Assembly: GCF_000247475.1 (NCBI RefSeq)
Contig: NZ_AHZC01000321.1
Coordinates: forward strand, 1-36,330
Reading direction: 5' to 3'
DNA length: 36,330 bases
From: Rhizobium sp. PDO1-076
GTDB taxonomy: Bacteria > Pseudomonadota > Alphaproteobacteria > Rhizobiales > Rhizobiaceae
The translations under genes were made by a program, and so were the position numbers. A model generated the notes under the pieces. The model did no database searches and had not been told where the DNA came from. It was given only the letters and a program-made list of their open reading frames with translations. Positions 16,549 through 26,636 of the stretch are shown piece after piece; position 1 is the stretch's first letter; every line of letters starts with the position of its first letter.

Positions 16549-17994
16549 ATGTCGAATGCTTATGACGTCATCATTATCGGTTCCGGCCCAGGTGGCTACA
16601 TTGCTGCGATCCGTGCCGCACAGCTCGGCATGAAGGTCGCAGTGGTCGAGCGCGAGCACCTGGCCGGCATCTGCTCGAACTGGGGCTGCATCCCGACCAA
16701 GGCTTTGCTGCGTTCGGCTGACGTCCTGCACGCCGCCCAGCATGCCAAGAGCTTCGGCCTGACGCTGGAAGGCTCGATCAAGCCGGACCTGAAGGCGATC
16801 GTTGCCCGCTCGCGCGGCATTGCCGAGCGCATGAATGCCGGCGTCGGCTTCCTGTTCAAGAAGAACAAGGTCGATATCATCTGGGGCGAGGCCAAGCTGA
16901 CCAAGCCGGGCGAGGTTGTCGTGTCCAAGACCGCAAAGCCGATCGTCCAGCCGCAGGCGCCGCTCCCGAAGAATACGCTGGCCGAAGGCACCTATACCGC
17001 CAAGCACATCGTCATTGCCACCGGCGCACGTCCGCGCGCGCTGCCCGGCATCGAACCCGACGGCAAGCTGATCTGGACCTATTTCGATGCAATGAAGCCG
17101 GAAGCCATGCCGAAGTCGCTGCTGGTCATGGGCTCGGGCGCGATCGGCATCGAATTCGCCTCCTTCTACCGCACCATGGGCGTGGATGTGACCGTCGTCG
17201 AACTGATGAGCCAGGTCATGCCGGTGGAAGACATCGAGATCTCGAATTTCGCCAAGAAGCAGTTCGACAAGCAGGGCATGAAGATCATCCTCGACGCGAA
17301 GGTGTCCAAGGTCGAGAAGGGTGCCGACAGCATCACCGCGCATGTCGAGAAAAAGGACGGTTCGGTCGAGAAGATCACCGCTGACCGGATGATTTCGGCG
17401 GTTGGCGTTCAGGGCAATATCGAAAACCTCGGCCTTGAAACCCTGGGCATCAAGACCGATCGCGGTTGCATCGTCATCGACGGCTACGGCAAGACCAACG
17501 TGCCCGGCGTCTACGCGATCGGCGACGTTGCCGGCCCTCCGATGCTCGCCCACAAGGCCGAGCATGAAGCCGTGATCTGCATCGAGAAGATCGCCGGCCT
17601 GCCGAACGTGCATCCGATGGACAAGCTGAAGATCCCGGGCTGCACCTATTGCAACCCGCAGGTCGCCTCTGTCGGTATGACGGAATCCAAAGCCAAGGCC
17701 GAGGGCCGCGACATCCGCGTCGGCCGCTTCCCCTTTGCCGGCAACGGCAAGGCGATCGCGCTCGGCGAGGACCAGGGCCTGGTCAAGACGATCTTTGACA
17801 AGAAGACCGGCGAATTGCTCGGAGCGCACATGGTCGGCGCCGAAGTCACCGAACTGATCCAGGGCTTCGTCGTCGCCATGAACCTCGAGACCACCGAGGA
17901 AGAACTGATGCACACGATCTTCCCGCATCCGACCATTTCGGAGACGATGAAGGAAAGCGTGCTCGACGCTTACGGCAAGGTTCTCAACGCCTGA
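16549..17994 (+). CDS. lpdA: Dihydrolipoamide dehydrogenase (E3)
   Basis: The 481-residue flavoprotein reoxidises dihydrolipoamide with NAD+ in the pyruvate dehydrogenase complex. FAD-binding GSGPGG lies at 11-16, the redox disulfide is C42/C47 (CSNWGC), a second Rossmann motif GSGAIG binds NAD, GVYAIGDV contacts FAD, and the catalytic HPHPTISE sits near the C-terminus. AAGGAG at 16532-16537 favours ATG 16549 over GTG 16537, which overlaps the ribosome site. CSNWGC differs from the usual CLNVGC but keeps both cysteines. Its position near pdhABC and lipA indicates the PDH-dedicated E3 copy; rhizobia carry more than one E3 gene. Confidence 0.97.
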   Translation: MSNAYDVIIIGSGPGGYIAAIRAAQLGMKVAVVEREHLAGICSNWGCIPTKALLRSADVLHAAQHAKSFGLTLEGSIKPDLKAIVARSRGIAERMNAGVGFLFKKNKVDIIWGEAKLTKPGEVVVSKTAKPIVQPQAPLPKNTLAEGTYTAKHIVIATGARPRALPGIEPDGKLIWTYFDAMKPEAMPKSLLVMGSGAIGIEFASFYRTMGVDVTVVELMSQVMPVEDIEISNFAKKQFDKQGMKIILDAKVSKVEKGADSITAHVEKKDGSVEKITADRMISAVGVQGNIENLGLETLGIKTDRGCIVIDGYGKTNVPGVYAIGDVAGPPMLAHKAEHEAVICIEKIAGLPNVHPMDKLKIPGCTYCNPQVASVGMTESKAKAEGRDIRVGRFPFAGNGKAIALGEDQGLVKTIFDKKTGELLGAHMVGAEVTELIQGFVVAMNLETTEEELMHTIFPHPTISETMKESVLDAYGKVLNA

Positions 17995-18014
17995 GGCGCG
18001 CAACCGCTTAGCTG

Positions 18015-18050
18015 TTGTGACACGGGGTTTCGCCGCCTATATAGACGGCG
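18015..18050 (+). promoter_or_regulatory. Candidate promoter with near-palindromic -10 region
   Basis: TTGTGA (18015-18020) and CTATAT (18037-18042), 16 bp apart, fit the rhizobial housekeeping promoter pattern. The 20 bp from 18031 to 18050 around the -10 element are an inverted repeat with one mismatched pair, so a repressor may bind over the -10. It would drive the small membrane protein gene at 18074. Confidence 0.5.
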
Positions 18051-18073
18051 AATTATAGATAGAGGAGTGGATG

Positions 18074-18325
18074 ATGGGTTTTGAAATTGGCTGGTTCCTG
18101 ACGATCATCGTCGGCGGTTTGGCCGGCTGGCTGGCTGGCAAGCTCATGGACATGCGCTTCGGCATCTTCATGAACATCATCATCGGCATCGTCGGCGCAG
18201 CCGTGGCTGCCGCGATCTTCCGCCGCCTCGGCATCTTCGTCGAGGGCGACTGGCTCGGTTATCTGATCACCAGTTTCGTCGGCGCAAGCCTGCTTCTCTT
18301 CATCGCCAAGCTTGTGCGGCGCTAA
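18074..18325 (+). CDS. GlsB/YeaQ/YmgE-family small membrane protein
   Basis: An 83-residue hydrophobic protein with three predicted transmembrane helices. The first contains GWFLTIIVGGLAGWLAGK, the second FMNIIIGIVGAAVAAAIF, and the third LITSFVGASLLLFIAKL. This Gly-rich pattern is that of the transglycosylase-associated / YeaQ stress-response family, whose molecular role is unclear. Two tandem ATGs occur at 18071 and 18074; AGGAG is only 3 nt from the first and 6 nt from the second, so the second is preferred. It lies between lpdA and lipA on the same strand, with its own likely promoter. Confidence 0.88.
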   Translation: MGFEIGWFLTIIVGGLAGWLAGKLMDMRFGIFMNIIIGIVGAAVAAAIFRRLGIFVEGDWLGYLITSFVGASLLLFIAKLVRR

Positions 18326-18370
18326 TTTCTCTACCGCCGCCACGTTTCGCGGCCAGGACAGGTTACCACC

Positions 18371-19342
18371 ATGGTCACTATCCTCGACAGGACCAATCTC
18401 GCCGACGAAAAGCGCGTGCGCCATCCGGAAAAAGCCCATCGGCCGGACACGGAAGTCATGCGCAAACCGGAATGGATCCGCGTCAAGGCTCCGACATCAA
18501 AGGGCTACCACGAAACCCGTGACCTGGTGCGCAGCCACAAGCTCGTGACCGTCTGCGAGGAAGCCGGCTGCCCGAACATCGGCGAGTGCTGGGAAAAGAA
18601 GCACGCGACCTTCATGATCATGGGCGAGATCTGTACCCGCGCCTGTGCATTCTGCAATGTCGCGACCGGCAAGCCGAATGCGCTCGACATGGCCGAGCCC
18701 GAAAACGTGGCGAAAGCCGTCAAGCAGATGGGTCTGTCCCATGTCGTCATCACCTCGGTGGATCGTGACGATCTGGATGACGGTGGCGCGGAACATTTCG
18801 AAAAGGTGATCTGGGCGATCCGTGCTGCTTCGCCCGAAACGACGATCGAGATCCTGACGCCAGACTTCCTGAAGAAGCCGGGCGCGCTGGAACGCGTCGT
18901 TGCCGCCAAGCCCGATGTCTTCAATCACAACATGGAAACCGTTCCGGGCAACTATCTGACCGTTCGTCCCGGAGCCCGCTATTTCCACTCCGTGCGTCTG
19001 CTGCAGCGGGTCAAGGAACTCGACCCGACGATGTTCACCAAGTCGGGCATCATGGTCGGCCTCGGTGAGGAGCGCAACGAAGTGCTGCAACTGATGGACG
19101 ACCTGCGCACGGCCGATGTCGATTTTCTCACCATCGGCCAGTATCTGCAGCCGACCCGTAAGCACCACAAGGTGATGAGCTTCGTCACGCCGGACGAATT
19201 CAAGTCCTACGAGACCGTGGCCTATGCCAAGGGCTTCCTGATGGTATCGTCGAGCCCGCTGACCCGTTCCTCGCACCACGCCGGCGACGACTTCGCCCGC
19301 CTCAAGGCCAATCGCGAAAAGGCACAGGCGGCGCGGGGCTGA
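18371..19342 (+). CDS. lipA: Lipoyl synthase
   Basis: The 323-residue radical-SAM enzyme inserts two sulfurs into octanoyl groups on lipoyl domains. It has the auxiliary-cluster cysteines C62, C67, C73 ([12 protein letters not shown]) and the radical-SAM cluster cysteines C88, C92, C95 (CTRACAFC). The C-terminal [10 protein letters not shown] holds the conserved Ser that ligates the auxiliary cluster. It supplies lipoate for PdhB, PdhC and other complexes, which fits its place beside pdhABC-lpdA. The stop codon is immediately followed by the stop of the convergent toxin gene with no gap. Confidence 0.98.
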   Translation: MVTILDRTNLADEKRVRHPEKAHRPDTEVMRKPEWIRVKAPTSKGYHETRDLVRSHKLVTVCEEAGCPNIGECWEKKHATFMIMGEICTRACAFCNVATGKPNALDMAEPENVAKAVKQMGLSHVVITSVDRDDLDDGGAEHFEKVIWAIRAASPETTIEILTPDFLKKPGALERVVAAKPDVFNHNMETVPGNYLTVRPGARYFHSVRLLQRVKELDPTMFTKSGIMVGLGEERNEVLQLMDDLRTADVDFLTIGQYLQPTRKHHKVMSFVTPDEFKSYETVAYAKGFLMVSSSPLTRSSHHAGDDFARLKANREKAQAARG

Positions 19343-19573
19343 TCAGTCGCGTCTTGCCTGCCAATCTTCGTGGCCATGGCATATGCGGATCACGAGAATG
19401 TCGTGATCCGCCAGATCCTGATAAATGATCAAATGCGCACCGAAGGGGTGACCGCGGACTGGTGGCGTGATTTCCAGCCGTTGTCTCGCGAGTTTTGGAT
19501 TGCCTGCCAGCAGTTCCAGTGTCCGCTCCAAGTTTATATGATAGGCTTCAGCCTGTCGCTCCCCGAAACGCAT
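19343..19573 (-). CDS. ParE/RelE-type toxin with ambiguous or lost start
   Basis: From ATG 19573 the product is 76 residues and matches the ParE core and C-terminus: FGERQAEAYHINLERTLELLAGNP, then HLIIYQ and ILVIRICHGHEDW. ParE toxins are usually ~95-100 residues with an N-terminal strand and helix. That segment, GYRLTRKAAEDIRQIYRSGE, is encoded just upstream in the same frame (19574-19633), but it follows the antitoxin's TGA directly, with no ATG, GTG or TTG. The toxin therefore either uses a non-canonical start, is made truncated, or is a decayed gene. Intact relatives inhibit gyrase or mRNA translation; activity here is doubtful. The gene ends at the lipA stop. Confidence 0.7.
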   Translation of the reverse strand: MRFGERQAEAYHINLERTLELLAGNPKLARQRLEITPPVRGHPFGAHLIIYQDLADHDILVIRICHGHEDWQARRD

Positions 19574-19633
19574 CTCACCCGACCGATAGATCTGCCGGAT
19601 ATCCTCGGCTGCTTTGCGGGTGAGGCGATAGCC

Positions 19634-19879
19634 TCAAGCGCTGCGGAGCCTTTCGCTCTTCAGGGAGGAGAGGATGTCGGGCATGCTTTCGTCAGTGACG
19701 CCACTCGCCAACCCGTCATCGACAAGACTTTGAAACTCTGCAACCGCTGTGGCCCGCACCTGATCCCTGCGGATCAGGTCGCGAAGGTATTTCTCCGCAT
19801 CCGTGTAGAGGCCGTTTTCGGCCTGAGCCTCCACCCAGTCTTTCAATGCAGCGGGCAATGCGACGGTGAGTTTCGCCAT
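19634..19879 (-). CDS. ParD-like ribbon-helix-helix antitoxin
   Basis: An 81-residue protein starting AKLTVALPAALKDWVEAQAENG, the ParD/CopG ribbon-helix-helix pattern of a DNA-binding N-terminus, followed by YLRDLIRRDQ and a flexible C-terminal toxin-binding tail. ATG 19879 is preceded by AAGGAG at 7-nt spacing; TTG 19885 is therefore rejected. The ParE-like frame follows without a gap. ParD proteins neutralise ParE and repress their own operon. The pair lies on the strand opposite lipA, like an insertion between conserved genes. Confidence 0.85.
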   Translation of the reverse strand: MAKLTVALPAALKDWVEAQAENGLYTDAEKYLRDLIRRDQVRATAVAEFQSLVDDGLASGVTDESMPDILSSLKSERLRSA

Positions 19880-19964
19880 GTTCAATCTCCTTGTATTGGG
19901 TATGGCACCGTGAGTCCGGCTGTGTCAAAAAGCCCGTATAAGATTGACGCGCGGGGAGTTTGGC

Positions 19965-20537
19965 ATGCCGCACTATATCTCGGCTGATGCAAGAGCCGCC
20001 GACCTCCTGAAAGCAGCAGGCCGCATTATGGTCATCGGCTGCTCGGGTGGCGGCAAGAGCACATTATCGCAAAAACTCTGCAACCATCTTGATGTGCCCT
20101 ACCTTTCGATGGACCGTGAGTTCTTCTGGCTGCCCGGTTGGGTCAAGCGCGCCAAGCCGGAGGAGCGCGGATTGATTTCCGAGGCTGTCGCCCGGGATAG
20201 TTGGCTGATGGATGGTTCCGGTCCGTCCACATTCGACCTACGGGTGCCGCGCACCCATCTCGTCCTCTGGGTCAAGCGGTCGCGTTGGGCATGCCTGTGG
20301 GGTGTCGCAAAGCGAGGGATCCGCTATATCGGCCGCACCCGCCCCGACATGGCACCGGGATGCGTGGAGCGCTTTCCCGGTATAGAGTTCCTGCGCTATA
20401 TCTGGACCTTCGACAGGATATTCGCCCCGCGCATCGCTGGCGCACTGGACCTCTACGGTCCCGACATCCCGGTTCTTGTACTGAAAACCCGCAAAGACAT
20501 GCGCCGCCTGCTTGATCTTGTCGGCGCGCCTGCTTAA
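19965..20537 (+). CDS. P-loop adenylate-kinase-like (FlaR/topology-modulator type) ATPase
   Basis: A 190-residue P-loop protein. Walker A is GCSGGGKST at 25-33, followed by LSQKLCNHLDVPYLSMDREFFWLPGW, typical of FlaR / topology-modulation and AAA_17/18-type small kinases. LVLWVKRSRW and RTRPDMAPGC provide the basic lid-like region. The substrate is unknown. ATG 19965 follows GGGGAG at 6-nt spacing and is chosen over the upstream TTG. It is divergent from the antitoxin (85-bp gap) and ends 9 nt before the RatA-like gene. Confidence 0.82.
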   Translation: MPHYISADARAADLLKAAGRIMVIGCSGGGKSTLSQKLCNHLDVPYLSMDREFFWLPGWVKRAKPEERGLISEAVARDSWLMDGSGPSTFDLRVPRTHLVLWVKRSRWACLWGVAKRGIRYIGRTRPDMAPGCVERFPGIEFLRYIWTFDRIFAPRIAGALDLYGPDIPVLVLKTRKDMRRLLDLVGAPA

Positions 20538-20546
20538 GTCCGCTCC

Positions 20547-20999
20547 ATGCCACAATTTGAAACCCGCCGCCTTGTCACGCATTCTCCCGATCGGATGTAC
20601 GATCTCGTCGCCGATGTGGAGCGCTACCCGGAATTTCTGCCGCTCTGCGAAGCGCTTGTCATCCGTTCGCGCCGTGAGCGCGACGGCAAGGAACTGCTGA
20701 TCGCCGACATGACTGTGGGCTACAAGGCGATCCGCGAAACGTTCACCACCCAGGTTCTGCTCAATCCGGCCGAACATATAATCGATGTCAAATACATCGA
20801 GGGGCCGTTTAAGTATCTCGACAATCGCTGGCGGTTCGAAGTGACGGGCGAGGGCGGCTGCGCGGTCAATTTTTTCATCGACTACGAGTTCAAGAACCGC
20901 ATCCTCGGCGCCCTGATGGGCTCGATGTTCGATCGCGCCTTCCGCATGTTCGCCGAAGCTTTCGAGGCACGTGCCGACAAGATCTATGCCGCCGTCTGA
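20547..20999 (+). CDS. RatA/COQ10-family START-domain protein
   Basis: The 150-residue product begins MPQFETRRLVTHSPDRMYDLVADVERYPEF-like and contains LLIADMTVGYKAIRE and the helix GSMFDRAFRMFAEAFE, the COQ10/RatA START-like fold. COQ10 proteins bind ubiquinone intermediates and support respiration; RatA of E. coli has been proposed to affect ribosome association. In alphaproteobacteria the ubiquinone role is more likely. Its 3' end overlaps the convergent CinA-family gene by 16 bp. Confidence 0.92.
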   Translation: MPQFETRRLVTHSPDRMYDLVADVERYPEFLPLCEALVIRSRRERDGKELLIADMTVGYKAIRETFTTQVLLNPAEHIIDVKYIEGPFKYLDNRWRFEVTGEGGCAVNFFIDYEFKNRILGALMGSMFDRAFRMFAEAFEARADKIYAAV

Positions 21000-21490
21000 A
21001 CGACTTCCATCAACAGTTCCAGAGCGGTCTGCACGGTTGCGAGCCTGACACCGTCACGGCCGATCTCGCCATAGTGCATCTCCCGATGCAGTATGAGACC
21101 TGACCGGCTCTTGAGCGCCAGATGGACCAGCCCGACCGGCTTGTCCGCCGTTCCGCCACCGGGGCCAGCGATGCCGGTCACGGCGACGGCGACGTTGGCC
21201 TTTGAACGATAAAGCGCGCCATGCGCCATCTGCAGCGCGGTTTCGCGCGACACCGCGCCAGAAGTCGCAAGTGTTGCCGGCGTCACGCCGATCAGGTCCA
21301 TCTTGGCGTCGTTCGTATAGGTGACGAAGCCGCGGTCGACCACCGCGGACGAACCGGACACATCGGTCAGTGCGCCGGCAATCAGCCCGCCGGTACAGGA
21401 TTCCGCGGTCGCCACCATCCAGCCACGCGCTCGGTAGAGAGCAATGATCTGCTCGGCAAGTCTGGCGGTTTCGGCAGGAAACAGGCTCAT
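20984..21490 (-). CDS. CinA-family nicotinamide-nucleotide amidohydrolase
   Basis: A 168-residue stand-alone CinA C-terminal domain (PncC type) with the motifs [29 protein letters not shown] and [11 protein letters not shown]. The family deamidates nicotinamide mononucleotide to nicotinate mononucleotide in NAD recycling. No N-terminal molybdopterin-like COG1058 domain is present, so competence functions of full CinA are not implied. Its ATG overlaps the ispDF stop by 4 nt (ATGA), indicating coupling, and its tail overlaps the convergent RatA-like gene. Confidence 0.92.
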   Translation of the reverse strand: MSLFPAETARLAEQIIALYRARGWMVATAESCTGGLIAGALTDVSGSSAVVDRGFVTYTNDAKMDLIGVTPATLATSGAVSRETALQMAHGALYRSKANVAVAVTGIAGPGGGTADKPVGLVHLALKSRSGLILHREMHYGEIGRDGVRLATVQTALELLMEVVQTAA

Positions 21491-22695
21491 GCCGCCTTTC
21501 CTTGAAACACCACGGTCGCCGTTGCGATGGCGGCGATGCCTTCGCGCCGCCCGACAAAGCCGATCGTCTCGTTGGTCGTTGCCTTGACCGAGCAGCGATC
21601 GAGCGAGATTCCCAGCATATCCGACAGGTTTTCGCGCATGTCCTGACGGCGCGGTCCGATCTTAGGCGCTTCGGCAATTAGCGAAATATCCACATTCATG
21701 ATCGTGCCGCCGGCATCGCGGACGATTCTGACGGCATGTTCGACAAAGATGCGCGATGTTGCACCGCGCCATTGCGGATCCGACGGTGGAAAATGGTCGC
21801 CGATATCACCCGCACCGCATGTCGCGAGCAAGGCGTCCGTCAAGGCGTGCAGCGCGACATCGGCGTCGGAATGCCCCTTCAGGCGTTGATCATGCGGCAG
21901 GAAGATGCCGCACAAGGTCACGCCATCGCCGGGTTCCAGCTGGTGCACATCGTAGCCATTGCCGGTGCGCACGTCGGGAAGCGCTCCGGCCGCCAGTTTC
22001 TCGTCCGCCATGGTGATGTCCTTCTGCACGGTAAGTTTGACGTTGTCGACAAAGCCTTCAATCAGTGTCACCGGCAGTCCCGCCCATTCCGCAATCGAGG
22101 CGTCGTCGGTGAAATCGGCGTGTGCCAGTTCGGCAGCGCGGTCATGCGCATCCAGAATGGCTGAAAACGCAAAGGCCTGCGGCGTCTGGGCTGTATAGAG
22201 GCCAGCACGCGGAACGGTGTCGGTCACCAGTCCGTCCACGCCCCGCTTCACCGTGTCGGCAATCGGCATTGCCGGCAGCATGGCCGGCAATCCCCGGCTG
22301 AACCCCGCCTCGATTCTCTCGAGCAGCGCTAGATCGAGAAAAGGCCGGACGCCGTCATGGATCAGCACATGGCTGATGCCGTGCGGCTCCAGCGCCTTCA
22401 GGCCTTTCTGTACGGAGATTTGCCGTGTGGCGCCGCCCGATACGCAAAACAATGGAGCGTCGGCTGGAAGCTGCGCGCGGACAGTGTCAAACAGGGATTG
22501 ATCATCGGGATGGATGACGACGACGATCGGACCAGTTTTGGGCCAATCCAGCAGGCGGCTTAGCGTGTGCCAGAGCACCGGCCGACCGCCGATCCTGCGG
22601 TATTGCTTGGGTCCTTCGACTGAAGCGCCCGCCCGTTCGCCGCGTCCGGCAGCCACGACCACGATACCGATTGTGCGCGTCAACTCTTGCTCCAT
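21487..22695 (-). CDS. ispDF: Bifunctional IspD/IspF of the MEP isoprenoid pathway
   Basis: The ~402-residue fusion carries IspD (about 1-225: [36 protein letters not shown]) and IspF (about 240-400: [39 protein letters not shown]). IspD makes CDP-methylerythritol and IspF forms the cyclodiphosphate; the fusion skips the intervening IspE, as in other alphaproteobacteria and Campylobacter. ATG 22695 and an in-frame ATG at 22719 are both possible, and neither has a strong ribosome site; 22695 starts nearer the conserved strand. The gene is divergent from dusB. Confidence 0.96.
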   Translation of the reverse strand: MEQELTRTIGIVVVAAGRGERAGASVEGPKQYRRIGGRPVLWHTLSRLLDWPKTGPIVVVIHPDDQSLFDTVRAQLPADAPLFCVSGGATRQISVQKGLKALEPHGISHVLIHDGVRPFLDLALLERIEAGFSRGLPAMLPAMPIADTVKRGVDGLVTDTVPRAGLYTAQTPQAFAFSAILDAHDRAAELAHADFTDDASIAEWAGLPVTLIEGFVDNVKLTVQKDITMADEKLAAGALPDVRTGNGYDVHQLEPGDGVTLCGIFLPHDQRLKGHSDADVALHALTDALLATCGAGDIGDHFPPSDPQWRGATSRIFVEHAVRIVRDAGGTIMNVDISLIAEAPKIGPRRQDMRENLSDMLGISLDRCSVKATTNETIGFVGRREGIAAIATATVVFQGKAA

Positions 22696-22868
22696 CGTTC
22701 CGACTGGTCCATGACACATTTTCTTCGCACCCGTGCTCTATCGGCTCGTAATCGTCTTTTCCAGCATTTGCCCGAAATTTTGTCGATGAGCCCTCAATGC
22801 CTCTTGGCAAGCCGGGGAACTCTGTCTAAAAATAGTGCAAAGTCCACGATTGCCCGAAAGATAATCAA

Positions 22869-23870
22869 TTGATTTCAATTGCGTTAGATACGCCTTTCAG
22901 CATCGGTTCCGTGTCCATACGCAATCGTGTGGCGCTCGCGCCGATGTCTGGCGTGACCGATCTTCCGTTTCGTCAGCTGGCCTTTCGCTTCGGCGCTGGC
23001 CTGGTGGTGACGGAGATGGTGGCGAGCCGGGAACTGGTGTTCAATGCGGCCGAAAGCTGGAGCCGCCTGAAGGGCGCTGGGCTGACGCCGCATATGGTGC
23101 AGCTTGCCGGGCGTGAAGCCCATTGGCTGGCCGAAGCCGCCAGAATCGCCGAGGCCAATGGTGCTGATATCATCGACATCAACATGGGCTGCCCGGCCAA
23201 GAAGGTGATTGGCGGCTATGCGGGCTCTGCCCTGATGCGCGAGCCTGATCACGCCCTGGCGCTGATCGAGGCGACGGTAAAAGCCGTGAAAATTCCCGTG
23301 ACGGTCAAGATGCGCCTTGGCTGGGACGATAACTCGATCAATGCGCCGCAGATCGCGGCCCGTGCGCAAGCGGCCGGCGTACAGCTCATCACCATTCATG
23401 GCCGCACCCGCATGCAGTTCTATGAAGGGCGGGCCGATTGGGACGCGATTGCAGCGGTCCGTGATGCGATCACGATCCCACTGATCGCCAATGGCGATGT
23501 GGAGAGCCGCGAGGATGCGGCCGAGATCCTGCGCCGGTCCGGTGCGGATGCCGTCATGGTCGGGCGTGCCTGCCAGGGGCGGCCATGGCATGCCGGCTGG
23601 CTTGCAGGAGCCGCGGCACCTACAGCCACCGACGTGCCCGAACTGGCCGTCGAGCACTACCGGATGATGTTGTCCCACTACGGCGCCGACGTCGGCGTCC
23701 GGCATGCGCGCAAGCATCTCGGCTGGTATCTCGGCCGTCATGCGCCCGAGCTTGCATCGGAAACAAAGGCCGCGATCATGACCTCGAAGGATCCGGATTT
23801 TGTCGCGGATGCCTTGTCGGCCGCACTTTCTGCCGGGCTTGCCCCGCAATCAAGACAGGAGGCCGCATGA
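22869..23870 (+). CDS. dusB: tRNA-dihydrouridine synthase (DusB/NifR3)
   Basis: The 333-residue flavoenzyme reduces uridines in tRNA. It has [13 protein letters not shown] near the N-terminus, [10 protein letters not shown] with catalytic Cys108, and VKMRLGWDD followed by [14 protein letters not shown]. The start must be TTG 22869, since no ATG or GTG precedes the conserved N-terminal strand, and the TTG lies within a CAATTG repeat. It is the first gene of the dusB(nifR3)-ntrB-ntrC operon known in Rhizobium, Azospirillum and Rhodobacter. Its stop overlaps ntrB as ATGA. Confidence 0.95.
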   Translation: MISIALDTPFSIGSVSIRNRVALAPMSGVTDLPFRQLAFRFGAGLVVTEMVASRELVFNAAESWSRLKGAGLTPHMVQLAGREAHWLAEAARIAEANGADIIDINMGCPAKKVIGGYAGSALMREPDHALALIEATVKAVKIPVTVKMRLGWDDNSINAPQIAARAQAAGVQLITIHGRTRMQFYEGRADWDAIAAVRDAITIPLIANGDVESREDAAEILRRSGADAVMVGRACQGRPWHAGWLAGAAAPTATDVPELAVEHYRMMLSHYGADVGVRHARKHLGWYLGRHAPELASETKAAIMTSKDPDFVADALSAALSAGLAPQSRQEAA

Positions 23871-24999
23871 CGGCGAATACAAGCGGCAACGGGCTGGCGA
23901 TGGCGGTTTTGAACGCCATCCAGAATCCGGTGGTCATGGTCGACGCCAATGGCCATATCGCCTTTGCCAATTGGGAGGCCGAGGCGTTTTTTGGCGCAAG
24001 CGCGAGCCATCTCGCGCGGTACCGCCTCTCGACCTTCATTCCGTTCGGCAGCCCGCTCCTGTCGCTGATCGAGCAGGTGCGCGAGCGCCTGGCGCCGGTC
24101 AACGAGTACCGCGTCGACCTCAGTTCGCCGCGCCTTGGCCAGGAGAAGCTTGTCGACATCTATGTCGCGCCGGTCGTCAGTCAGCCGGGCAATGTCGTCA
24201 TCGTTTTCCAGGAACGCTCGATGGCCGACAAGATCGACCGCCAGCTGACCCATCGCGCCGCCGCCCGGTCGGTGACCGGCCTTGCCTCTATGCTAGCGCA
24301 TGAGATCAAGAATCCGCTGTCCGGCATTCGCGGCGCCGCCCAGCTTCTGGAAACGGCCGTCACCGACGAAGACCGTGCACTGACCCGCCTGATCTGCGAC
24401 GAGACTGATCGCATCGTCTCGCTGGTCGATCGCATGGAGGTGTTTTCCGACGAGCGCCCGGTCGATCGCCAGTCGATCAACATCCACTCGGTTCTCGATC
24501 AGGTAAAGGCCGTCGCCAAGGCCGGTTTCGCCCGCAACATTCGCATCACCGAGAGCTATGACCCGTCCCTGCCGTCCGTTTTCGCCAATCGCGATCAATT
24601 GGTGCAGGTCTTCCTAAATCTGGTCAAGAACGCCTCAGAAGCGATCGGCGAACGTTCCGATGGCGAGATCCAACTGACCACGGCCTACCGCCCGGGCATC
24701 CGTCTGTCGGTTGCCGGATCGCGTGAAAAAATCTCATTGCCACTCGAGTTCTGCGTTCATGACAATGGACCGGGCGTGCCGTCCGATCTTTTGCCGCATC
24801 TCTTCGATCCGTTCATCACCACCAAGACCAATGGCTCCGGCCTCGGTCTCGCGTTGGTGGCCAAAATTATCGGCGGCCATGGCGGTATTGTCGAATGCGA
24901 CAGCCAGGCCAACCGGACTACCTTCCGGGTGCTCATGCCGATGTCCAAAGAGATAGCGCTTGATGATGCGCCCTTCGCGAAATCCACAGGAATAAATTG

Positions 25000-25000
<1 letters not shown>
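23867..25000 (+). CDS. ntrB: Nitrogen regulation histidine kinase NtrB
   Basis: A 377-residue cytosolic kinase/phosphatase for NtrC, controlled by PII protein. It has a PAS domain (about 12-125) with no membrane segment, the dimerisation/phosphorylation box [15 protein letters not shown] with His145, and an ATPase domain with [16 protein letters not shown] and GSGLGLALV. The open frame extends much further upstream, but ATG 23867 has AGGAGG just before it and overlaps the dusB stop. It is coupled to ntrC, which starts on the last base of its stop codon. Confidence 0.97.
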
Positions 25001-26451
<1,451 letters not shown>

Positions 26452-26636
26452 CAAGCCGAAAGCCCCCGTTGCAATTTCGCCACATTGCGTTGCTCAAAAG
26501 CCACGTTGCCTTTGTTCCTTGCAGTCCCGTCTGGATTGCCGGACCGGCAGTCGGCTTTTGCAAATGACAATACACCGACCTTGGGCTTGGCCCCGGTTGT
26601 CGTGAGAACGGCCCTGAACGGGTCCGGGGGAAACAG

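Noticed and set aside
16402..18003. A 533-codon minus-strand frame opposite lpdA
   Set aside because: Same artefact; lpdA motifs are complete on the plus strand.
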